Source: Proteobacteria bacterium SPGG2 (GTDB lineage Bacteria > Pseudomonadota > Gammaproteobacteria > Acidiferrobacterales > SPGG2). Taken from it: DNA of 9,097 bases. The notes below the pieces were generated by a model. That model saw only the letters and a list, made by a program, of their open reading frames with translations, was not told the DNA's origin and did no database searches. How positions within the stretch are numbered: the first letter of the stretch is position 1; every line of letters begins with the position of its first letter. Below are positions 1 to 7,151 of the stretch, in pieces. A program made the translations under genes and the position numbers. The stretch is from NCBI GenBank assembly GCA_001643475.1, contig LXTK01000130.1, positions 1 through 9,097 of the forward strand. The letters run 5' to 3'.

Positions 1-1731
1 GGAGAAATCTGGCGAAAAGACACCTTGCGAGTCTCGCATCTAGAGCAGGAAGTTCCGGTAGATACGCCCAATACTATCTATGAAGTTGTGGCGGCAGGAT
101 TGGGTGAATTGGGTCAGTTACTTACTGAGTATCACAGTGCCGTACAACATGTGGCCGAACCCGATTCGGTTTCCCTGCATCGTGTATCTACCTTGCAGCA
201 TCGTATCGATGCCCTTGGTGCTTGGAACATTAGACAAAAAGTCGAGACGGCATTGAGTCGTTTATCGTTACCAGCAGATAAGCGCATGGCTGATTGTTCT
301 GGCGGTGTACGGCGACAGGTGATGCTCGCACAAGCCTTGGTCAGTAACCCTGATCTGTTGTTGCTGGATGAGCCGACCAACCATATGGACATCACCGCCA
401 TCACTTGGTTGGAGGAATTTCTATTGACGTTCCGCGGAGCGCTGATGTTTGTCACCCATGACCGTACGCTGTTGGAGCATCTGGCAACTCGGATTGTCGA
501 GCTCGATCGAGGGAAGCTGACGTCTTTCCCAGGAGACTATCAGTATTACCTGCGAAAAAAAGACGAACTATTGGAGGCTGAAGCAAAGGCCAACGCCAAG
601 CGCGACAAAAAGCTGGCGCAAGAAGAGATCTGGATACGCCAAGGCATCAAGGCAAGACGTACCCGCAATGAAGGTAGGGTCAGAGCCCTGCAAGCAATGC
701 GAAAGGCGCGCCGCCTACGGATGGAGACACAAGGTAGGGCTAACCTTGCGGTAGACCGTGGCGATCTATCCGGCAAGCTGGTGGTCGATATGCGGCAGGT
801 TGGTTTTAGTTATGGCGATCATTGCATCATTCGAGACTTATCGACACGCATTATGCGTGGCGATAGGGTTGGGCTCATCGGTCCAAACGGTTCTGGTAAA
901 ACGACATTACTCAATTTGATTCTAGGAGAAACAAAGCCGGATGACGGTGAGATCATTATGGGTACGCGCTTACGCGTAGGATATTTCGATCAGCAACGGA
1001 CACAGCTGATGCCAGCAAAGACGGTGCGGGAGAATATAAGTGAAGTCGGCGATTACGTCACGGTTAGAGGCCGTTCGCGTCATATCATCGGTTACCTGAG
1101 AGATTTCTTATTTCCCCATGAGCGCATTGATTCACCAGTGAAGAGCTTGTCGGGCGGTGAAAGGAACCGCCTACTGCTGGCCAAGATGTTTACGCGGCCT
1201 ACCAATATGATGGTCCTAGATGAACCAACCAATGACCTTGACGTAGATACTCTGGAGTTACTTGAAGATTTATTGGTCGACTACGATGGTACCCTAGTGC
1301 TGGTCAGTCATGATCGGACGTTTCTGGACAATGTAGTAACCAGTACGTTGGTGTTTCGTGGAGATGGCTTGGTAGAGGAATACGTGGGGGGTTATGCGGA
1401 GTGGGTCAGGCAAAGGAAACCTCACGTTGCCAAGCGCACAGTAATCAAGGAGAAAGCAGACAGCGCAACCAAGCAAGACCGCAATCAAGACAAACGTTCC
1501 ATCCAAAGGCAAAAACTAAGTTACAAGGAAGAACGGGAATTGGCGGCGATTCCGGAGCGCATCGAAGGACTCGAGCATGAACAACAAGGCCTTGAGCGCC
1601 AAGTCAGCCGGCGAGAATTTTATCAGCAGGATAAAGCGACAATCACCGCGACCCTGGCCCGCCTTAACCAGATCCGCGAAGAGTTAGAACATACTTACGG
1701 ACGCTGGGAATATCTGGAAGGAATGGACTAG
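1..1731 (+). CDS. uup: ABC-F family ATPase Uup, 5'-truncated by the window edge
   Basis: Cytosolic ABC-F ATPase with two nucleotide-binding domains and no membrane segment. Family members act on ribosomes, and Uup is also linked to DNA-structure and transposon-excision phenotypes. The frame is open from base 1, so the TTG at 25 is internal. About 60 residues including the first Walker A lie outside. Counting from base 25: first signature CSGGVRRQ (91-98), Walker B LLLLDEP (111-117), switch His 145, an Arg/Lys-rich inter-domain linker (about 185-245), second Walker A GPNGSGKT (286-293), signature SLSGGERN (374-381), Walker B MVLDEP (396-401), switch His 429. A charged C-terminal coiled coil (about 495-560) is the hallmark separating Uup from other ABC-F proteins. 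The first signature has Cys where Leu is usual and lacks the common Trp. It stops 12 bases from the end of the convergent hydrolase gene. Confidence 0.95.
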   Translation, partial: GEIWRKDTLRVSHLEQEVPVDTPNTIYEVVAAGLGELGQLLTEYHSAVQHVAEPDSVSLHRVSTLQHRIDALGAWNIRQKVETALSRLSLPADKRMADCSGGVRRQVMLAQALVSNPDLLLLDEPTNHMDITAITWLEEFLLTFRGALMFVTHDRTLLEHLATRIVELDRGKLTSFPGDYQYYLRKKDELLEAEAKANAKRDKKLAQEEIWIRQGIKARRTRNEGRVRALQAMRKARRLRMETQGRANLAVDRGDLSGKLVVDMRQVGFSYGDHCIIRDLSTRIMRGDRVGLIGPNGSGKTTLLNLILGETKPDDGEIIMGTRLRVGYFDQQRTQLMPAKTVRENISEVGDYVTVRGRSRHIIGYLRDFLFPHERIDSPVKSLSGGERNRLLLAKMFTRPTNMMVLDEPTNDLDVDTLELLEDLLVDYDGTLVLVSHDRTFLDNVVTSTLVFRGDGLVEEYVGGYAEWVRQRKPHVAKRTVIKEKADSATKQDRNQDKRSIQRQKLSYKEERELAAIPERIEGLEHEQQGLERQVSRREFYQQDKATITATLARLNQIREELEHTYGRWEYLEGMD

Positions 1732-1743
1732 GATTCGGTTGAT

Positions 1744-2625
1744 TCAATTTACGCTAGCAGCGGGTTTGCCGTAAATAAATGCCGCCACATCCTCTAAGAC
1801 CGGTGCGCGAGAACGCAATGGTATAGACAGCGCCCCGACGATACCGATATGGCCTAGCCGCGGATAAAAGATCGTCTTAACCTTTCCTTGTTTACTACGT
1901 ATCGCGGCGGCGAGGTTGTCTATATTGCGGATCTTTACCGTCTTATCCTTATTGCCATACATCAGTAGTAGCCGGGGCTCGTCGCCGTCCACGAAATTAA
2001 TAGGTTGTGACGCAGGATATTGTGATGGCGGCCCAAAAATCTGTTTGTCGCTTGCACTAAAATAGGGCAACCAATCATAGGGGCCAGCGAGGCCAATCAT
2101 TCCTTTCAACCAACGCTTGTTGCCGCCCATGGATCGCAGATAGCGCTCATCGAGGGCGAGTAAGGCGGCGATGTGTGCCCCAGCCGAATGTCCCATGATA
2201 TATACATCGTTTGGGTCTCCACCGAACCGCTGTATATTGTTGTAGACCCACTTGAGTGCAAGCGCGCTATCTTCAACAAATGTCGGAAACTTCACGTCGG
2301 GAAACAGTCGATAGTTTGGGATGACACCAACAAGGCCCTTTGATACCAGGGCTTCGCCAACGAACAGATATTGGTCCTTAGAGCCCTGCATCCAGGCCCC
2401 GCCGTAAAGAAAGACGACTACCGGACGAGCCGTGGTGGAGTTACCGGCGTGATAGAGATCTAACTGCTGGCGCTCTTCGCTCCCGTAGTCGATATCGTAA
2501 ACGACGACGGGTTTTTGCATTCGCGCAAGCATGTTGGCAACCGTTAGTCCGAGCGATTGGCAACCCACGAGAAGCACGAGTGAAGCCAACAAAGTGATAA
2601 TTCTGCGTTTAGTTGAGTTGTTCAT
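1744..2625 (-). CDS. lipoprotein alpha/beta hydrolase (esterase/BD-FAE-like)
   Basis: Predicted lipid-anchored esterase of the alpha/beta hydrolase fold, 293 residues; the substrate is unknown. The N-terminus has basic residues, a hydrophobic stretch and a lipobox LVGC with Cys22 as the lipidated residue, so it should sit in the periplasm or on the outer membrane. The nucleophile motif GHSAG places the catalytic Ser at 147. Asp227 (in GNKDKTV) and His259 (in RLGHIG) complete the triad at the expected spacing. The oxyanion-hole motif, usually HGG, reads YGG here (VVFLYGGAW, 70-78). The start is ATG with GGGGA about 10 bases upstream. It is downstream of, and probably co-transcribed with, the phosphatase-like gene: the restored phosphatase frame would overlap this start by 17 bases, suggesting translational coupling. 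The fold is secure; the enzyme activity is inferred. Confidence 0.88.
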   Translation of the reverse strand: MNNSTKRRIITLLASLVLLVGCQSLGLTVANMLARMQKPVVVYDIDYGSEERQQLDLYHAGNSTTARPVVVFLYGGAWMQGSKDQYLFVGEALVSKGLVGVIPNYRLFPDVKFPTFVEDSALALKWVYNNIQRFGGDPNDVYIMGHSAGAHIAALLALDERYLRSMGGNKRWLKGMIGLAGPYDWLPYFSASDKQIFGPPSQYPASQPINFVDGDEPRLLLMYGNKDKTVKIRNIDNLAAAIRSKQGKVKTIFYPRLGHIGIVGALSIPLRSRAPVLEDVAAFIYGKPAASVN

Positions 2626-2686
2626 CTGCCAGCTGTCCCCATTGTGCCGGCGCCAGCCGGCCCACGAAGATAAACTTACCGTTCCC
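2609..2686 (-). other. out-of-frame C-terminal tail of the histidine phosphatase
   Basis: Read in the frame that starts GGG AAC GGT at 2686, this stretch encodes GNGKFIFVGRLAP then AQWGQLADEQLN and stops at TAA (2609-2611). This is the usual ending of this phosphatase family: a Gly-rich turn, an F-V-G-R strand and a short tail. Removing one base near 2687-2695 joins it to the main frame and gives a 213-residue product whose stop lies inside the start of the hydrolase gene. It could reflect mutation, sequencing error, or, less likely, programmed +1 frameshifting. Confidence 0.8.
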
Positions 2687-3251
2687 GTGGAGGGCGGAAG
2701 ACGATTCCCTCGCCCTCATCGGGATATACCTGTGTCGCATGTCGCGCAACATTAGCGTGTGCCACTAGCACCGTATTCGTGCTATTTACCGGTGGTGTGG
2801 TGAGCTGAGCCTGAGCGCGTTTAGCAATCGCGTCGCGCCTACCAAAGTACGCTGCCACGCGCAGGTTCACAATGTCGGTCGTAGTTGCGACCCGCCCAAG
2901 GTTCATCAGTTTCGCGGTGTCAACAGTACGGCAATAGGGGCTCGCGAGAATTCGGCCAACCGGGATCTTGAGTGCCTGCATTGCCGTGCCCACCGCACGC
3001 ACGCTACGTCGACCCTCCTCCGAGAGCTGTCGCACCTGCGATGGATCGCAGCTTGTCCAGTCACCGGCCTTGCGGATGTGGTCGCTCTGAGACCAGTTAG
3101 TGGCAGCGTGGCGAAAGTACACGTTATACCCACCTGCACGCAGTTCCTGCACAAGCGCTTTGCCGGTGAGTACGGCCGTGTCCTGTGCACGTACTGGGTT
3201 GTCGACCGACAGCAACGTGGCAAGCAATGCCAGAAAGAATTTGCGGCTCAC
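2676..3251 (-). CDS. secreted histidine phosphatase superfamily protein, C-terminus lost by frameshift
   Basis: Member of the histidine phosphatase (phosphoglycerate-mutase-like) superfamily; the substrate is not deducible. A Sec signal peptide ends at VRA-QD (residues 20-24), so the product is periplasmic. The catalytic motif is R47-H48-A-A (RHG in the classical form). The second phosphate-binding Arg is R108 in SPYCRT, and the second catalytic His is H165 in VLVAH. The frame reads through GEGIVFRPP, then ends at TAA (2676-2678) after three more residues. The next frame continues with the expected family tail down to 2609, so a single-base shift near 2687-2695 removes about 25 residues. All visible catalytic residues lie before the break, so the protein could retain some function. 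The start is GTG (3249-3251) with only a weak GGG upstream. It is the first gene of a likely two-gene operon with the lipoprotein hydrolase. Confidence 0.82.
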   Translation of the reverse strand: MSRKFFLALLATLLSVDNPVRAQDTAVLTGKALVQELRAGGYNVYFRHAATNWSQSDHIRKAGDWTSCDPSQVRQLSEEGRRSVRAVGTAMQALKIPVGRILASPYCRTVDTAKLMNLGRVATTTDIVNLRVAAYFGRRDAIAKRAQAQLTTPPVNSTNTVLVAHANVARHATQVYPDEGEGIVFRPPRER

Positions 3252-3525
3252 AGAAAAAAACCCATTCGAAAATCGTACATGCGAGAATTCGACTCGATCC
3301 TACACTGAAGCTTACTTGGTTTTCTTCTATGGTTGGACTTCCCAGACGAAACGCGCATACTGGTTTGGGCGAGTTCGTTGCGTAGTTCATCTAGTACGTA
3401 ACAATCGTTTACAGACCGTAGTTATTGCTGTCTCAATGACACGACAGAAGGCGCAGTTCTCCGTTACTGGTGCGACGGAGTGACATTTTGGCAACTATTT
3501 AAACCAACCATAGGAGGGAGACATC
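3252..3525. other. divergent intergenic region, phosphatase operon versus GYD gene
   Basis: About 270 bases between two divergent starts, so promoters for both units should lie here. I see no -35/-10 pair good enough to assign. The AT-rich TATTTAAA at 3496-3503 lacks a matching -35. Overlapping short reading frames show no recognisable protein. Confidence 0.5.
3512..3517 (+). promoter_or_regulatory. ribosome binding site of the GYD gene
   Basis: Perfect AGGAGG, eight bases before the ATG at 3526. It is the strongest Shine-Dalgarno in the window and fixes the start, suggesting efficient translation of a small abundant protein. Confidence 0.9.
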
Positions 3526-3819
3526 ATGGCGATATATATCAGTCTCATTAACTTTACCGATCAGGGTATTCGCAATATTAAACAATCACCCGAACGGGCG
3601 CAGGCATTCCGGGATATGGTCGAAAAGGCGGGCGCAACCGTGAAGGCAATTTACTGGACGCTCGGCAACTACGACCTTGTCGCTATCACCGATGTACCAG
3701 ATGACGCTACGGCGATGACCTTGCTGTTGACCACAGGCAGTATTGGCAATATTCGTACTCAAACACTCAAGGGATTTTCCGCAGAAGAGATGGCGCCGAT
3801 CCTGGCAAAGTTGCCGTGA
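3526..3819 (+). CDS. GYD domain-containing protein
   Basis: Small cytosolic protein of 97 residues matching the GYD family, ferredoxin-like-fold proteins of unknown function named for a conserved Gly-Tyr-Asp motif. Here it reads TLGNYDLV (45-52), with Asn between Gly and Tyr-Asp. The family layout is clear: an N-terminal strand MAIYISLINFT, a helix over about 12-35 (IRNIKQSPERAQAF), a Gly-Ala turn, the GNYD strand, a second helix at 59-70 and the closing strand around IRTQTLKGFS. Full length for the family, with no signal or membrane segment. The ATG is set by a perfect AGGAGG. It appears monocistronic: the next gene starts 185 bases downstream after a potential hairpin. Biochemical function is unknown. 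Confidence 0.9.
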   Translation: MAIYISLINFTDQGIRNIKQSPERAQAFRDMVEKAGATVKAIYWTLGNYDLVAITDVPDDATAMTLLLTTGSIGNIRTQTLKGFSAEEMAPILAKLP

Positions 3820-3841
3820 CGCAAAAAATCACGTGAAGCAG

Positions 3842-3884
3842 AACCATGGCGGTCCGCCGGTGATTCGAGCCGGCCGCCATTGTT
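3842..3884 (+). terminator. GC-rich hairpin after the GYD gene, possible terminator
   Basis: ATGGCGG (3846-3852) pairs with CCGCCAT (3874-3880). The stem extends outward past one mismatch (AAC with GTT) and inward through CCGG with CCGG after a small bulge. It lies about 25 bases after the stop. No proper T-tract follows (only TTGTT), so termination is uncertain. Confidence 0.35.
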
Positions 3885-4004
3885 CGCCGGGATGCGCGGA
3901 TATGATAAATCCGATGCACGGTGCGACATGTATCTACATTGTTTTATGTACGCGCGCTCGTATGTGAGCGTTTGGGTGGTGATACAATTGCAGCCATCCT
4001 AGCG

Positions 4005-4970
4005 ATGCGCACATTAGTCACAATCCTCGGCTTAGTCGTGTCGATTTCCGCCGTCGGGGCGCCGCCGGCATCAACCATCGAGGCCAACCGCGTGTTGTTG
4101 ATGGGCGCCGCCCTTGGACGCGCGGACCTCGTCGCACATGCACTTGCACAGGGCGCGGATCCTAATGCACGCGATGAACACAATGGTAACACCGCACTGC
4201 ACATGGCGGCACATCTCCGGGATATGGAAGTTCTTGATTACCTCTTGACCCATGGTGCTGATCCAAATATTGGCTCCAGCCGGGACGGACGCACCCCACT
4301 CATCCTAGCTGCAAGACAGAGCGGCGGACTAAAAGTGCTAGTCGAGTTGTTTGCTAGTGGTGCCGACGTCGATCAGCCTGCGCGTGATGGCGCTACTGCC
4401 CTGATGAGCGCATCGGTGCGAGGACATGCGCACATCACCGCTACGCTACTCGCCAACCGGGCCGATCCCAATGCAGTATCGCACGACGGCCGGAGCGCTT
4501 TGCACCGGGCGGCGATGACGGGTCGTCAAGAGATTGTCGAACAGCTCCTTGCTGCCGGTGCGCTCCTAGAGAAACGTGCACGTGATGGCAATACACCACT
4601 TGGTACCGCCGTGTATTTTGGTCAAGCGAATGTGGTGGAACGTCTCATCGGGGCTGGCGCGGATCTTGATCGCTCAGCGCGCGATGGCGAGACACCACTT
4701 ATGTTAGCGGTGCGCGAAAATCACCCCGAAATTCTAGCCATATTGCTTAGGCGGGGTGCCAACGCCAATACTCAGGTGGAGAGCAACGGCAAAACCGCAT
4801 TGATATTGGCAGCGGAACGCGACCTTGTAGATGTAACACGATTGTTGTTAGATGCCGGTGCAGAAGTCAATCATCGTGCGCACGACGGTGGTACACCGCT
4901 GGTAGCCGCGCAGGCGATCGGCGACACCGAGACGGCAGCGCTACTGTGTAAGGCGGGCGCCAGAGAATAA
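4005..4970 (+). CDS. exported ankyrin-repeat protein, nine repeats
   Basis: Predicted 321-residue protein made almost entirely of ankyrin repeats, which mediate protein-protein contacts; no catalytic domain is visible. The ATG at 4005 is chosen over upstream in-frame starts (frame open from 3921) because it gives a clean Sec signal peptide, MRTLVTILGLVVSISAVGA, cleaved before PPAS. About nine 33-residue repeats follow, each with the G-x-T-P/A-L core and a GAD/GAxxN turn. Several carry the same linker, an Arg-Asp-Gly or His-Asp-Gly before the T-P-L core, which suggests internal duplication. No strong Shine-Dalgarno is present. A weak candidate promoter is TTGTTC (3880) with TATGAT (3901) at a short 15-base gap. 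The gene faces a second exported ankyrin gene whose restored stop is 5 bases away. Likely periplasmic; the partner is unknown. Confidence 0.87.
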   Translation: MRTLVTILGLVVSISAVGAPPASTIEANRVLLMGAALGRADLVAHALAQGADPNARDEHNGNTALHMAAHLRDMEVLDYLLTHGADPNIGSSRDGRTPLILAARQSGGLKVLVELFASGADVDQPARDGATALMSASVRGHAHITATLLANRADPNAVSHDGRSALHRAAMTGRQEIVEQLLAAGALLEKRARDGNTPLGTAVYFGQANVVERLIGAGADLDRSARDGETPLMLAVRENHPEILAILLRRGANANTQVESNGKTALILAAERDLVDVTRLLLDAGAEVNHRAHDGGTPLVAAQAIGDTETAALLCKAGARE

Positions 4971-4975
4971 CAAGG

Positions 4976-5699
4976 CTAGTTCTGAGCGCCGTGCCGCCTG
5001 AGTAGTTCGACAATTTCATGACGCTTCTCCTTGGTGGCGGCCCTAAGTGGGGTGCGACCATCGTTGGCACTGGTATTGACGTCGGCGCCGTTAGCGATCG
5101 ATAACTCAACTACCGCAAGGTGGCCGAAAGCGGCGGCACCGTGTAGGGGTGTAGCGCCCCCCTGATCCCTGGCGAAGGAGCGCTGCGATTTCCGCGCGGC
5201 CCATGCCGCTCGCTAGGTGTAGTGGCGTAACATCGTTCAAGCCCTTAGCATTGACCTGCGCGCCGCTGTCGATTAACAACTTGACGATGTCACTATGACC
5301 GCCAAAGACGGCCATATGCAATGGTGTCAGATTGTCTTTGTCCTTTGCGTCAATGCGCGCGCCCTTGGCGATAAGCAATTGGGTCGCCGCCGTCTGCCCC
5401 TCCTGGGCCGCGGTGTGTAGCGGTGTCCAGCCGCCTTTGCTCTTGGCATTGACCTCGGCACCGGCAGTGATCAGTCGTGCTGCGATCTGTGTGTGATCTT
5501 CACCGACTGCCCAGTGCAGGGCGGTACGACCGGTGTCATCGGGCGCATCGATATCGGTGCCCTGGGTGATAAGGCTCTCTACCCGATCGATATCGCCTTC
5601 ATCGACCGCGTCGTGCAGTAAGCCCGCCTGTCCCGAAGTGGCCATGACTATACTTGCGCAGACCAGTATGCGAAGCGCATTATGGTATCGCCATTTCAC
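4976..5699 (-). pseudogene. exported ankyrin-repeat protein gene broken by a 23-base deletion
   Basis: Encodes a signal peptide (hydrophobic LRILVCASIVMATSG, cleavage after QA near residue 25), then ankyrin repeats starting GLLHDAV. From the GTG at 5699 the frame runs through five repeats to AEIAALL, then turns into non-ankyrin sequence and stops at 5106. In another frame the ankyrin pattern resumes exactly at ARDQGGATPLH and continues for two more repeats to TAG at 4976. The distance between the flanking TPLH cores is 76 bases instead of 99, so 23 bases (the xxxGAxVN turn) are missing near 5174-5178. Restoring them gives 249 codons and seven repeats. No good Shine-Dalgarno precedes the GTG. 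A truncated product of 197 residues could still be made. A run of six G (5157-5162) lies close by, but slippage there would not restore the repeat spacing. Confidence 0.85.
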
Positions 5700-5782
5700 G
5701 GGTTTATTCTGTTCACGGCAGGTCCATGGGCGGTATCTTTGATAGTATACTTATTTTTGAAAATTCAGCGCCGAACTAAACA
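5700..5782. other. divergent promoter region between ankyrin and amidohydrolase genes
   Basis: An 83-base gap between divergent starts. It is AT-rich around 5739-5764, with TTGATA at 5739-5744 and TATACT at 5746-5751, each resembling a promoter hexamer. They are not spaced to form one pair, so the real elements cannot be assigned. Neither flanking gene has a clear Shine-Dalgarno. Confidence 0.35.
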
Positions 5783-6601
5783 ATGACAATCGCACACTCG
5801 GCGACGGTCGGCACATTCCGATTGTTGTGTGAAGACGAACTCAGTGCGGTCGTTGTCGAGCGACCGGAAAGCACGTCGCCATACTTGTTCGTATGCGATC
5901 ATGCGGGTAATCGAATACCATATCGGCTCGGTACCCTGGGCGTGCGGGACAGGGACCTTGTGCGTCATATTGCTTGGGATGTAGGCGCACGTGGACTGGC
6001 GGAAGAATTTGCTCGTCGGTTCGATGCTACGCTGGTAAAGCAGGTGTACTCAAGGTTGGTGATCGACTGTAATCGACCGCTCGATGTCGAAACTTCTATC
6101 GCCAAAATAAGCGAGGGCACCGTCGTTCCCGCTAACCAAGATCCTTCTCGCGAAGAGGTCGAAGCACGTCAGCGCGAAGTCTTTCAACCCTATCACAACA
6201 CAATCGCTTCTATTATTGGCAAGCGGTTGGCAAACAAGCAGCCTACTATCTTGCTGGCGATTCATAGTTTTACGCCGGTATACCACGGCGAGTCCCGCCC
6301 CTGGCATATCGGCCTTCTGTACAATCGGGACGCGCGCCTAGCGAAGCTGTTTCGCGAATTGCTGGCAGAGGATGAAACGCTCTGTGTGGGAGATAACCAA
6401 CCTTACTCAGTAGATGATTTCAGTGACTACACGCTTCCTGTACATGGGGAGCAGCGTGGAATTCCATATCTATTGTTTGAAGTGCGGCACGACATGATAG
6501 AGACCGAAGAGAATCAGTATCGCTGGGCGCATCGACTGGCCCATACACTGGAGCGTGCGCTTGAGCGGTCGCCGGAGCTTGCTGCACATACGCTTGGCTG
6601 A
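5783..6601 (+). CDS. N-formylglutamate amidohydrolase family protein
   Basis: Intact 272-residue member of the N-formylglutamate amidohydrolase family. The reference enzyme, HutG in the five-step histidine degradation route, splits N-formylglutamate into formate and glutamate. Motifs in order: CDHAGNRIP (38-46), RHIAWDVGA (61-69), SRLVIDCNRP (90-99), HSFTPV (161-166) and EVRHD (233-237). The conserved His, Asp and Glu positions of this zinc-peptidase-like fold are present. No signal peptide, so cytosolic. The ATG has no obvious Shine-Dalgarno. No other histidine-utilisation gene is nearby, so a role in histidine breakdown is not supported by context; related proteins of this length are often annotated only by family. 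It converges on the dead redoxin gene 24 bases downstream. The family call is strong; the substrate is inferred. Confidence 0.88.
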   Translation: MTIAHSATVGTFRLLCEDELSAVVVERPESTSPYLFVCDHAGNRIPYRLGTLGVRDRDLVRHIAWDVGARGLAEEFARRFDATLVKQVYSRLVIDCNRPLDVETSIAKISEGTVVPANQDPSREEVEARQREVFQPYHNTIASIIGKRLANKQPTILLAIHSFTPVYHGESRPWHIGLLYNRDARLAKLFRELLAEDETLCVGDNQPYSVDDFSDYTLPVHGEQRGIPYLLFEVRHDMIETEENQYRWAHRLAHTLERALERSPELAAHTLG

Positions 6602-6625
6602 CTGGTCACCGAAACGGTTGTTGAC

Positions 6626-7151
6626 CTAACGATCGAGGTTACATCCCGCATCATCGCAACCCGCCCGTGTTTCTTGCTTAACATCTTGCGAACTGTTTGA
6701 GATACCGGTTGCCACGCGCTCGCTGAGCAGCATCGCCATTTGCGTGTCGACGGAGATATCATCCAGTCGACCAAAGACGTGATAACGCACGATACCGAAT
6801 CTGTCGATAAGGATTAAAGTGGGTGTTCCATACATGCGGCTAGGCGTGCGTGGTCAGCGGAATGTCTTGACCCGATTCGTGCGCATCGACACCAAGCGGG
6901 AAGTTGACGCGATACTCGTGGAGAAACGCCTGCAGCGCATGTGGCTGCATGGCGTCATGATGTTCGAAGACAGTGTGTAGACCCACAACTGCGAGGTCGG
7001 TGGCAGCGAATGTTTTTTACAAGCGTTGCGCCTGTGGGATCCCATGAGCAACGCATGCCGGACATAACATCTGAAAGGTATGAAGCGCTATCACGTGTCT
7101 GCGAAGTTTCTCTAGGCTCACATCGTTATTCGCGTTGAACTACTGAGCTAC
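6626..7151 (-). pseudogene. redoxin (TlpA/AhpC-like thioredoxin-fold) pseudogene
   Basis: Remnant of a thioredoxin-fold redoxin of the type with FQMLCPGC active sites. Reading 7139 down to 6626 gives FNANNDVSLEKL, then VIALHTFQMLCPACVAHG (active-site CPAC), VVGLHTVFEHHDAM, FLHEYRVNFPLGVDAH, then GTPTLILIDRFG and a C-terminal CDDAGCNLD. Three lesions are visible. TAG at 7140-7142 sits where Trp (WFN) is expected, one base from TGG. TAA at 7017-7019 lies just after the active site (QRL-stop-KTF). An extra G at 6840 shifts frame between HAY and RMYGTP. The start is unclear: an ATG at 7156-7158 is out of frame with what follows. Two substitution-type stops plus a frameshift make a functional product very unlikely. 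Convergent with the amidohydrolase gene. Confidence 0.88.

Noticed and set aside
3853..3881. tRNA-like 3' end (a TTCGAGC-type loop with GC stem, ending in CCGCCA)
   Set aside because: The TTC is not at the right place in the loop, and no acceptor, D or anticodon arms can be folded upstream. A simple hairpin explains it.
3921..4004. N-terminal extension of the first ankyrin protein
   Set aside because: The extra 28 residues would bury the signal peptide, and no ribosome site precedes 3921.
4867..5109. Open frame of 80 residues on the minus strand at the ankyrin junction
   Set aside because: It is an out-of-frame reading across the 3' ends of both ankyrin genes. The ankyrin pattern in the adjacent frame is clear.
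5157..5162. G6 homopolymer slippage as the cause of the second ankyrin frameshift
   Set aside because: A one-base change there would restore frame but leave the repeat eight residues short. The good frame already resumes upstream of the run, at ARDQ.
6604..6626. Short palindrome GGTCA/TGACC with inner CCG/CGG after the amidohydrolase gene
   Set aside because: Imperfect stem, bulged, and no T-tract on either strand. Not enough to call a terminator.
7017..7142. Stop-codon reassignment as an explanation for the TAG and TAA inside the redoxin gene
   Set aside because: Intact genes in the window end normally at TAG (uup, cold-shock), TAA (first ankyrin) and TGA (GYD, amidohydrolase). A frameshift in the same gene also points to decay.
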